This document shows positions 11,123-20,626 of a DNA stretch of 64,000 nt, one piece after another. The notes beneath the pieces are model-generated. The model searched no databases and had not been told where the DNA came from. It saw only the letters and a list, made by a program, of their open reading frames with translations. This stretch comes from Lasiosphaeris hirsuta. Lineage: Eukaryota; Ascomycota; Sordariomycetes; Sordariales; Lasiosphaeriaceae. Location of the stretch: assembly GCA_030549175.1 (NCBI GenBank), contig JAUKUA010000002.1, positions 2,108,001 through 2,172,000 of the forward strand. Reading direction: 5' to 3'. Each line of letters starts with the position of its first letter. Position 1 is the stretch's first letter. A program made the translations under genes and the position numbers.

Positions 11123-11653
11123 ATGTTGGCATACGTTCCCATCGTTCACATTGTTGCGGCGGTGTTTACTGTCATCGAGCTCGGGCTGATGGCTTACAGC
11201 AAGTCTCTCTCCCAGAACTGTTTCTGCGGCACAGGGATAGATGTGTGTATGTTACTGCTAACAACTTGCACAGTCGTAACGCCTTATGATAACAGCTACT
11301 ATGGCCCCCCGAGCGTAAAGGCCTTCATGATGTTCAATGCGGTTTTCACCCTATTGGTGCTCGCCTATCTCGCGTTGACGCCTCGCTACTTCCCTCGATT
11401 CTTCTACCAAATAGCGGCGCTCGCCCTCGAAGCCATCACAATGATTTTCTGGTTTGCAGGGTCCATCGCTCTTGCCGCCGGCTGGGCTGTCCCTCGATGT
11501 GGGGCCAATACATATTGCGGAAGCATCAACGCTGCTGTTGCGTTTGGGTTCATTATATGGGCCTTGTTCACATTCTTGGTTATTGTTGATGCCAGGGAGT
11601 TCTTACGCTCTCGAAGCCGGCCCACTACAACAAAGCCTTACGTCAGTGCATAG
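11123..11653 (+). CDS. MARVEL-like four-helix integral membrane protein
   Basis: Four hydrophobic segments are seen: residues ~4-25, then FMMFNAVFTLLVLAYLAL, YQIAALALEAITMIFWFAG, and AVAFGFIIWALFTFLVIV, followed by a short basic cytoplasmic tail (REFLRSRSRP). This layout, the acidic residue in the first helix (VIELGL), and the length suit the fungal MARVEL-like family, which acts in membrane apposition and trafficking. As drawn, the frame is open throughout, 176 residues. A likely 51-nt intron, 11245-11295, contains a TGCTAAC branch site and ends AACAG. Removing it keeps the frame and gives DVYYGPPSVKAF, a better loop, and 159 residues. The start codon context is ACCAAAATG. Confidence 0.75.
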   Translation: MLAYVPIVHIVAAVFTVIELGLMAYSKSLSQNCFCGTGIDVCMLLLTTCTVVTPYDNSYYGPPSVKAFMMFNAVFTLLVLAYLALTPRYFPRFFYQIAALALEAITMIFWFAGSIALAAGWAVPRCGANTYCGSINAAVAFGFIIWALFTFLVIVDAREFLRSRSRPTTTKPYVSA

Positions 11654-12892
11654 ACGAAATAAGCCATCGGGCTCGATCACTCATGCCGATACACGCGTTC
11701 AGATGAAGTCGGCCGCGGGCTGATGAGCTCTTATGGGCTGTAGAATGGGTTGGAGGGTCGGAAGCTTCATGGGTGCCCCACAGTGGGCAAGGTCCGTGAA
11801 AACACAGTGGCGCGAAGCTGCCTTATATTACGTGGCTGTGGTATCCCGCAGGCTGCAGACCGTAATGGAGGAGGGTGGTGGACCTCAGAGAGGTGATGGA
11901 AAGATGCGGTGTCCCTTTCTGTATTATTGGTGTTTCCAATGTAATGGTTGTAGTAAATTGATGATACCCCTTTTGAAGATAGTGGCCCTCATTGCCGTAG
12001 AATTGGTCTGAAATTATGTGATGCCACAAGTCATCAAGCTTGGGGGGTGGATGCAGTGTTGGCATAACCATGGATGCGCAGGTTTAGCGAGCTCCAGGAG
12101 CCAGTGTAGACCTCTCAAGGAGAGCCCATGTGTCGACCGCAATGACATCCATAGTACGGAATAGGTTATATGTGATGTCACTGACACTCGTGTGGTGGCC
12201 ATGGATGACTGAGTCACGGTAGCACCTCAGTCTGAAACTGGGTTATAACTGATAATTGCGCTCTGTACCAATCACCGGACTGGTGTCATCTTTGGTAGGG
12301 CGGCAACCTACGACTTTGCATTCAAGGTGCGCTGGTAGCAGCAGCATTGTTACATTCAATCGTCATAATGGCTCAACACGTCGGGAAACCACAACCATGG
12401 CAGTCTTCTAGAGCGTTACTGTCTGTTGTCCTTCGGGCCTTTGGTTCAGCTACTTTGGTGGTCAAACCGCTCAGTAGACCCAATATGGCTACGGAGGTTA
12501 ACGACGTTAAACAAACCTAATTTGTAGCCTTTGTAATGACCTGCCTAGTTCCAGCCCGAATCGAGCATATTCACAGGCATCGAGCTCAGGACCACATTAA
12601 TGCATCGATGCGTTGATGCGAACAGTTATTCGACGCAGCGGGGGACGGAGTTGTTGGTAGAAGTAGAGAGATGGGGGTTGTGGTGAATGCATGGGCCCTT
12701 TGACGGGCTGTGCGGAATGAGGGCAAATTCTTGGCCACCCGGAGTTTAAGCGCCGCCGAACGAGTCACTGGCGAAGGCAGAGCAAAAAAACTTACAATCG
12801 CAACGACGACATACCGAAATTATTTCCGCAATCGCTCTTAACCCCAACGCAACACACATCTCAGAACCAGCGAGAAATCTTCATCCTTCAAT
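11654..12892. other. Intergenic region, no gene seen
   Basis: Between the MARVEL and eS30 genes. No supported coding frame is present. The last ~110 nt before 12893 are A/C-rich leader sequence. Confidence 0.45.
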
Positions 12893-13327
12893 ATGGGCAA
12901 AGTTCACGGTTCCCTTGCTCGCGCCGGTAAGTAATCGCCTCGCCTAGGCCAAACCCACAAATTGTGTCGAATTTGCAACTGACGTTCAATATCTTTCCAG
13001 GCAAGGTCAAGTCGCAGACCCCCAAGGTTCGCAACCCTAGCTACTCGAGCATAACGAGAATTATTCACAGCGCCTCGAATATTTCTGAGTCATTCGTAGC
13101 TGACAATTGATTTCAATAATCCAGGTCGAGAAGCAAGAGAAGAAGAAGACCCCCAAGGGCCGTGCCCACAAGAGAGATCTCTACACCCGCCGCTTCGTGA
13201 ACGTCACCCTTACCAACGGCAAGCGGAAGGTATGTCTTTCTTGCCCCTGTCCGATCAGGTCAGCACCGAAATGATCACGATGGCTGACAATACCGTCCCA
13301 CAGATGAACCCTAACCCCACCGCCTAA
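12893..13327 (+). CDS. RPS30: 40S ribosomal protein eS30
   Basis: Four exons, 12893-12926, 13001-13026, 13125-13229 and 13304-13327, encode only 62 residues: [20 protein letters not shown], then [17 protein letters not shown], and [20 protein letters not shown]. This is the complete eS30 sequence of the small cytosolic subunit. As in other fungi it is a stand-alone protein without the N-terminal ubiquitin-like domain of animal FAU. Exon 2 is just 26 nt and exon 4 encodes seven residues plus the stop. The second intron has a non-consensus donor (GTTCGC), but the Lys-Val junction it makes is the conserved one. The frame breaks make the gene easy to miss in ORF-based searches. Confidence 0.95.
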
Positions 13328-14399
13328 ATTACTTGAGGATGTGTTGATGAGGGGGGGTTGGTTGTCTGCATGATTTCGCGGCTGGGGTAGGGAAAATGGA
13401 CGTACTCATTGAACTCGACAAGCATGGAAATGGTTGGCATCGGGGGAGGCCAGGGTTGGCAGCACGTGGATAGTTGTTCATGTCTCCAGGCTAGGTTTCC
13501 GGCGCATAGGCGTTTCGGTCGGAGGCTGATGATGCCGATTAGTTGATGATGGCCTTGGTCGCAATAGAGCAATCTCATCGCGCCCTGAGTTGTTTGCCGC
13601 CCGTGAAATCACCGAGGATAATGTTATCTTGATACATGGTAACGCCGAGCTTATCCGCGTCTTGGGCAATTTGTGGAATAGATGCCTGGCCAGCTAGTGA
13701 TGGTATGAGAATGAGTCTAAATCATGACCTCGTCACAAGAAAAGCACCTAGACCATGACAAGAACGCCGCCGCAACATAGCGAGGGTCTCACAGCACCTA
13801 CAAAGGCTGTGTGTTCGGTGGCAGACGGCCAATGTTATGTTATGGTTTCCCACAATTATTTTGTATCTTTTCGAAACTCAACACTTTCACAGTCTTCCGT
13901 CTTAACGTTCATTCATCTGGCTGTCGTGGGACGAGCTATTCACCATCAAGGCGAAGCACTCTCTTGGGGACTCTCTAGAGCGACCAGGGCAGGCTGTGCG
14001 GCATGAAAAGAGAAACAGTATATAATTGCTGGTAGCAAGCGAGGTAGCCTATATTCAAGATAACTATCGTTTTAAATTGCGTAATTAAATGTAAGGACTG
14101 AATTCAAGACATTTGGAGCCCATCTCAAAGTCTTGCATTGGAAGTCAGTGAGGCTTTGTGAGCTGGTTGTGGGGCTTGGCATCCCCCAAGCCCCGCACCC
14201 AATTGCAGCTTGGGGCTGCGGCCTGGAATTCTAGGCTGGCAAAAATTATTTAGGGTTGAGGCTTGGCACACCAGAAATCCGAATTTCGCAGCAAAAAGCT
14301 CCCCACCTTAAAGAAAAACGTCGACCTCACCCGCAGTGCTCCCTAATCCACGATCCACGACAGCAACATCAACGTCCGCGATACCACAACAACTTCAAT
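13328..14399. promoter_or_regulatory. Intergenic region and uS5 promoter
   Basis: The first part is the 3' side of eS30. From about 14000 it is the promoter and leader of the uS5 gene, including a TTTAGGGTT element at 14249-14257. No other gene is supported. Confidence 0.45.
14249..14257. promoter_or_regulatory. Telobox-like TTTAGGGTT upstream of uS5
   Basis: The nonamer TTTAGGGTT lies about 145 nt upstream of the uS5 start and matches the core of the tandem element upstream of bL36m. Regulatory role is inferred from the family of genes downstream. Confidence 0.42.
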
Positions 14400-15344
14400 A
14401 TGGCTGATCGAGGAACCAGCGCCCCCCGTGGCGGCGGCGGCTTTGCGGCTCGCGGCGGTGATCGTGGTGGTGACCGCGGTCGTGGCCGTGGTGGACGCCG
14501 TGGTGGACGCCGAGGTGGCGGCAAGAGCGACGAGAAGGAGTGGCAGCCGGTCACCAAGCTCGGTCGTCTCGTGAAGGCAGGCAAGATCAAGAGCATGGAG
14601 GAGATCTACCTCCACTCGCTCCCCATCAAGGAATACCAGATCGTCGACTTCTTCCTGCCCAAGCTCAAGGACGAGGTCATGAAGGTGTGCACCACAAACC
14701 CTGCCCGGATTTCGCAACCAATTTTCGATTTGACCAATTTCTGACACTTTTTTCCCACCTGCAGATCAAGCCCGTTCAGAAGCAGACCCGTGCCGGTCAG
14801 CGCACTCGGTTTAAGGCCATTGTCATCATTGGCGACTCCGAGGGCCACGTCGGTCTCGGCATCAAGACCTCGAAGGAGGTTGCCACTGCTATCCGCGCCG
14901 CCATCATCATTGCGAAGTTGAGCGTCATCCCGGTTAGACGTGGTTACTGGGGCGCCAATCTCGGTCTCCCCCACTCCCTTCCCACCAAAGAGAGCGGAAA
15001 GTGCGGCTCTGTCACCGTCCGTGTGAGTACCAAAACGCCCTTGACTTGACGCCTGCGCATCGCGATGCTAATTGATTGCTCAGCTCATCCCTGCCCCCCG
15101 CGGTACCTCCCTCGTCGCCTCCCCGGCTGTCAAGCGTCTGCTCCAGCTCGCCGGTATTGAGGACGCCTACACATCTTCGTCCGGCTCCACCAAGACGCTT
15201 GAGAACACCCTCAAGGCTACCTTCGCCGCCGTCTCGAACACCTATGGCTTCCTTACGCCTAACCTCTGGAAGGAGACGAAGCTTATCCGATCTCCTCTCG
15301 AGGAGTTCGCGGATACTCTGAGAGATGGCAAGCGCTACAACTAG
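14400..15344 (+). CDS. RPS2: 40S ribosomal protein uS5
   Basis: Exons 14400-14684, 14765-15022 and 15084-15344, all phase 0, encode about 267 residues. The protein is part of the decoding and mRNA-entry region of the small subunit. The N terminus is an RGG-rich tail ([20 protein letters not shown]), a known substrate of arginine methyltransferase in this family. The core follows: [17 protein letters not shown], the S5 RNA-binding signature ([36 protein letters not shown]), [11 protein letters not shown], and the C-terminal [13 protein letters not shown] typical of eukaryotic S2. The start at 14400 follows an A/C-rich leader. Confidence 0.97.
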
Positions 15345-16055
15345 GTTTCTGGAAGAGGGTGATTGCTCAACCAGACGGGATGGGGTTTTGGGGCGTCTAT
15401 GGATCTTTAATTGCATGGGCTCCGGCAAATGGCATAGATTGAGGCTGTCAAAACTAGCAAGATCGGCCTGAATCAATTTGACGATATGAACCAAACACTT
15501 CCTCAGAATTCCTCGCCACGTGAATGCCCTTTTTGGATCGGCTGGTGAGTAGACCCGTGCCGCAGATACCAAGCAGCAGCGGGCAAGTAGAGGTCAGGGC
15601 CCTCCTAACTCATTGCTCAAATAGGTGTCTACGGGATCGCCCTCACTTTTCCATAACCAATCCTAAGTGCTGCAGTTTGAAGAAAGCGCAACCATACTAG
15701 GTCCCTTTGGCGGGTAGGTATGGTAGCACTTTTTCCATGTGCAGCGTCTGGCACCATAGGTGGTTCCCGACAACATGTAAGTTCCTGCCCTGCCTGCTTT
15801 AGGTACCTATGCTATGGTAGGTAAGTGCATTAGATATGGCAGGTCTAGGCAGGTGTCTACGGTAGGTGGTGCTCAAGATATCATGGACATCTTGGTTCGT
15901 CTCCCTCTCACCATTTCTACTGACCACGCCTTTTCTGCCTTTTTGGACCCTCTGGCTTTTTTGGCTTGATACATTGGAACCGATTTTGAAGCCTTTTTCT
16001 TTTTGGAGTTGCAACACACATACGACGCTCTTCCTAAGGTCTTTGGTTATTCAAA
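15345..16055. promoter_or_regulatory. Intergenic region with clustered AGGT motifs
   Basis: No gene. Between 15694 and 15868 the motif AGGT recurs about eight times (TAGGTA, TAGGTG, CAGGTC and similar), including TTAGGTACCTATG. From about 15890 the strand is T/C-rich, as in the leader of the WSC-domain gene. Confidence 0.45.
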
Positions 16056-19000
16056 ATGGCTGTCGCTCGTTTCTTGCTCCTCTTCCTTCCCTCCATCCAT
16101 GCCCTTGATACTTCTGGGCTCATCGCGAAACGCCCCGGGCCTGCTACGCCGGCGGCTGTCGATCCGGATCGACTGGGCATCCTTGGGCTTTCGATTCCTG
16201 GCGCCCTGTCCTCTCTCTTCAACCCGCCAAGCCTTACAACTGCCGCCCCCAGTACCAATCTCGCAACGCCAAGTACAACCGAAGATGGAGGTCTCGGAGG
16301 GCTACTCTCGGTTCTGAGTGGCCTTTTTTCGGCCTCGCTCGTACCTGAAGCAGGAGGATTGCTGCCGACAGCCGCAACAATCCCGGTCCCAACACCAGAT
16401 GCGGGATCTGCCCTCGCCCCTATTCTGAGCTTGATGTCGTCGTTGTCTTTGCCTTTGCCCGACTTGACTACCGCACCACCGGCAGTTCCTGCCGCGCTTT
16501 CAATAGCGTCGGCTCTTCTCTCAATGATCCCGACTGCCACAGTACCAGTTTCCGCAATCCCGGCAATCATTTCGGAGATTGCGTCTCTAGTCACCGTCGT
16601 GGACGGTGAGTTGCCAGCGGTGGAGCCCTTTTTGACATCTATGGAATCGATGTTCAGCTCGGAACTGCAGACCGAGGTCCCGGAACTCGCATCTCTCGCA
16701 AGCATCACTGCCTCTCAGGTCGCCTCCCTTACCGGGAACATCATGTCAAGTCTATCCGTGGTCGCGACGGAGCTACCCGTCATGAGCCTCGAACTACCAT
16801 CCACCACCATCCCAATTCCCGTCCCGACAAGTCTGCTCCCTGAGCTCTCCGATCTATCACTTCCTACCGGTGCTCCACTCTCAGAGTTCGCAGCTTCTCT
16901 GTCCAACCTCGCGGGTACGGCAAATACTGGACTGGTCAACTCCATCGTGGGAGCAATAGTGTCGACACTCGACAGCATGGTACTGAGCGACCAAGTAAAC
17001 AGTCTCTTCAGCGGAGCTACAATCATGGGTGGTTCTGTCATTGCAGAAGTCACACACGAATGGTGTTCGAGAATGTTAATAACGGGAGGGTCCATGATCA
17101 CTGTCTCTGTTCCCTGCGATCTGGCGACGGCATCTGTGGCTACAAACTCCGTGTCGGACCTGACCTCGTCAACACCGGTCTCAGTCTCGACGACCGAGGC
17201 ACAAAATTCCCTCGAGATGACATCTTTCCCTTCGTTAGACTCCGTGTCAGTCAGCCCAGTTGCAACAGCGACTCCCTTCTCGCCCTCGCCATCAGCATCG
17301 GCACTCGAAACCCTTACTTTCCTGTCTTCTGTGCCCGGAACTACAACTCCAATCACAACTGTTACCTTCTCGTCGTCCATCCCCGGGCTAGTAACCCCTA
17401 TCGAAACACTGACCTTTTTGCCTTCGATCTTCAGCACCATCACACCGATTGCAACCGTCACTTTCATGTCGTCTGGCTCCGGAACAGCAATTCCAATTGA
17501 AACGGTCACCATCTCATCTTCGGTTCCTGGGACAGTCACCCCGGTCGCGACCATCACCGTCATATCGTCCGATTCCGAATCAGTCAACCCAGCTGAAACG
17601 ATCACATTCTTTTCCTCGAGTCCCGGAGCAGTTGTCCCCGTCAACACAATCACCTTTTTATCATCTGGCTCAGGAATAGCAACCCCAGTTGGAACTGTCA
17701 CTTTGTTGTCTTCCAGTCCTGGAGCAGTGACACCGGTCGCAACGATGACATTTTCTCCCCCTGCGGCCGCATCTTCTGCGCCTAGCTCTTCGTAAGTTCC
17801 AAAAGGCTTTGTTCCTCGCCTGGGCCTCTCATACTTCAGCCCAACTTTTTAATGTCCAGTCTAGGCCTTTGCTGACCAGTTTAGGACTTCATCAACAAGC
17901 GGGGGGGGAGGTGCAGGAGAGGGTTACACGTGCCCTGACTGCCCTGATGGCTGGTCCTGTGTGCCGCCACAAACCCCTATTCCAACCCCGGTAACGACAT
18001 GCCTTGGGTCGACAATAACGGTGACGGTATGTCCGGAGACCTCCCCAGTGGAGACGTTACACCCCGCTGTTGCGGACTGGGCCTTTGGTGGGTGTTACCA
18101 TGATGACGCCGCGAGGGCGCTTAAAAACTCGTCAATCATGGCTCCGATACCTGGCGGCATGACAACGGGCATGTGTATTGTGTTCTGCCGAAGCCAGGGG
18201 TTCACGCTTGCCGGGACCGAGGCTGGGTTCCAATGCTTCTGCGGAGATGTGTTGTTCGACTCCTGGCTCGTCGACGAAGCATCATGTAACAGCCCCTGTG
18301 CTGGCGGTGTTGATGCCTCTTGCTTCTGTGGAGGAGACCTAGCCTTGAGTGTATGGAGCCCCGATGGTAAAGTCAAGAAGGCATTCCGCGCTGATCATTT
18401 TGCCATGCCCGAGTTGTCACCAGACCAGACGGAGATGTCACTAGCGGTGGGAGGTGTGCGACAAACGGTCGTTCGGGTTACAACACCGGTTTACATGTGG
18501 CCCGAAGCAGCTACCACGACATCTGAAACCAGCATCGACGTTGACGGGATTGCTTCCACTGTGCAGGCAATCGTCTCGGCCGCGGTGAGGGAAGCCCAGG
18601 CTATTGCTGCATCTGAGATTGCAAAGGCGTCATCCATGATTGCGGACGCCCGCGCCGCTGTCGGCAAGGGGTTCGAGAGCATAGCTGATGAACTAAATGC
18701 TGTTGCTACTGGGGCATTGGCACTTCCAGACCGGGTTGCGTGGACGACTTGCAGTACGACGGTGACGGCGTGCAGCACGACAGCAACCTTCAGCATCACT
18801 ACAACCTGCACCACATCCGGCTCGTTCTCGAGCCCCTCGAGCCCTTCTCATGGCCTCACGACTCCTACCACGGCCACGGCCACCTTACCATCAGATCCTG
18901 CGGCACCAAGCAGCAGTCCAACAGGGTCGAGGAGTGCTCTGCCGCTGAACCCCTCGGAGCCGCTAAGCAATGGGCCCCAGTCTCTGTCGAATTCCCCAAG

Positions 19001-19379
19001 CAGCTTACCAGGGGAAGATAGCACCGCGGCTACGCCTTCTCCAAGTTTGCCAACTCCCACGCAGACATCTGCTCCCTTGACTTCAAGCACTGCTTCTGCA
19101 ACTCCTGCAACGGGTATCTCCTCGACCAGTCCCGTTGGTGCTGGCGGAGCAGCCCCCATCCCGAACAATCCGAGTTCATCTGGGCAGTTGACGGCTTCCC
19201 TGATGCCACCCCAGCCAACAGTCGGGTCGTCCGCGCCAACGCCGACACAGTTCTCCAGCACTCCGACGACAGGTGGGGCAGCGCCACTGCCTGCTGACAG
19301 CTTGACAGAAGTGCAAAGTTACGCCGTGATCACAAGTCCTGCAATCATGTTGCGAGAAGCACGGTCATTCACTGCGTGA
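16056..19379 (+). CDS. Secreted WSC-domain protein with nine 16-residue repeats
   Basis: Exons 16056-17791 and 17885-19379, joined through a phase-2 intron, encode about 1,076 residues. Layout: signal peptide (AVARFLLLFLPSIHAL); an N-terminal half of hydrophobic, Leu/Pro/Ser-rich sequence with almost no Cys; tandem 16-residue repeats at ~418-561; a short Cys-containing linker with CPDCPDGWSCVPPQTP; one WSC domain at ~645-735 (GGCYHDD, then MCIVFCRSQGF, FQCFCGD and SCFCGG, with the eight-Cys pattern); a helical Ala-rich segment; and a Ser/Thr/Pro-rich tail. WSC domains bind polysaccharide, as in yeast cell-wall sensors and fungal glyoxal-oxidase-like enzymes. No hydrophobic C-terminal tail for a GPI anchor is visible. 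The Ser/Thr regions are probably heavily O-mannosylated. A cell-wall role is inferred. Confidence 0.82.
17307..17755 (+). repeat. 48-bp coding minisatellite, nine complete units
   Basis: Nine successive 48-bp units begin at 17307, 17355, 17403, 17451, 17499, 17547, 17595, 17643 and 17691, and a partial tenth begins at 17739. Each encodes a 16-residue unit of the form [EATNG]-T-[LVI]-T-[FVIL]-x-S-S-x-x-G-x-x-x-P-[IVA]. No unit contains an insertion or deletion, although the DNA has diverged at many silent and replacement sites. Confidence 0.9.
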
Positions 19380-20582
19380 TTTTCGCTGGGATGGCAACTT
19401 GAAACACATGGGGCGATTCCCGAGTTACGATATAGTCAACGGGTTACGATGCTCGACAAGCATGCTGTTTGTATGATTGATCTCATGTTAGATGGGCCGG
19501 GGGGTGGAAATAAGTGCCCGGACCCGTATTGAAGTTTTTTTTTTTTTTGGTCAATTAGGTCTTTCCGAATCGACAGGTATCAAGATGGCCGGGGTTCGGG
19601 ATTTTTGGCGTGTTTTCTCTTACTTGATGGCATTTTAAGGCTTCATTCACGCAGGTCCTTTTTGTTAGATGCTCAGATAAGTCATTGCCTCAGCTAGACC
19701 TGATGACAGTAATTGGAAAGGTGCAGACCCGGATATGGTCAATGACAGCAACATATACTCAGTGTCGGTGATTGGGCAAGTTGCAAGAATGTGAATAATT
19801 CACCCAGACATCTCCCGACTCCATATCCAATTTCATGCAGTCACCACTACCCGGATAAACATGGGAAACTTTGACGCCGATAGCTATTGCGCTCATCTGG
19901 ATTGACGGCGGACGAGCTGGGGATGATGTCGCTAGTAAGCACGTGGCTCGATATTGATGTCCGTGGGCTCGCCGCCAATAGGATTTAGGACGGTGAGATT
20001 GTTGATCGGGGGGGAATAAACCTGAAGCTTCTCCTCGGGCGGTGCACGTATTGGTGTTGGCAATGGAGGGTGAATGCAGACTCAAGTGATTAAAATGGAC
20101 GGCGCAAATATTCAGCACGTCAGCTACGAGTTGATTGGGTTCAGGACCTGTAGGTATGGTTTAGCAGGCAGACGAGCGGGCAGCGGAAGCGGCACGATAT
20201 TGGTGTTTTGCCGGGGAGACGAGCGATTGGGAGGGCTTGGCGGCGGCTCAACCGTGGGCTAAGCTTTGCGGGTATGTCGGCAGCGTTTTCGTTTTGCGTT
20301 GTTGCGGGTGTTGCAGTGTCTGGCGGGCGTGTCTCCTGGAAAGTGAAGATGAGGGGGCGGGGGTGGGTGGTGTGTAGTGCCGTGGAGGGGTATGTGATAA
20401 ATGGATGGAACGGCGGGACGGAAAGGAAGGACCGACTTGGGAGGTTGGAGGGCAAGTACTGCACATACCCAAGGTAACCGTGGGCGATTGGACACCGTTT
20501 TTCGGATCTGGAGGCTGTGCTTGTTTCCCATCTGGCTCGATATCATGGCGTTAAGTAACGAGTGAATTTTTGGTCAAGCGGT

Positions 20583-20626
20583 GTCGAAAGGGGAGAGAGA
20601 GAGGGAGAGTGAGAGAGTGTGTGGGG
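20583..20626. repeat. GA-rich microsatellite
   Basis: A purine-rich stretch built mainly of GA and GGA units with a GTGTG interruption. Confidence 0.6.

Noticed and set aside
16715..17701. Long open frame (about 328 codons) antisense to the WSC-domain gene, with another at 16034-16708
   Set aside because: It mirrors the repetitive Ser/Thr/Pro codon use of the sense strand. No start context, introns or family motifs.
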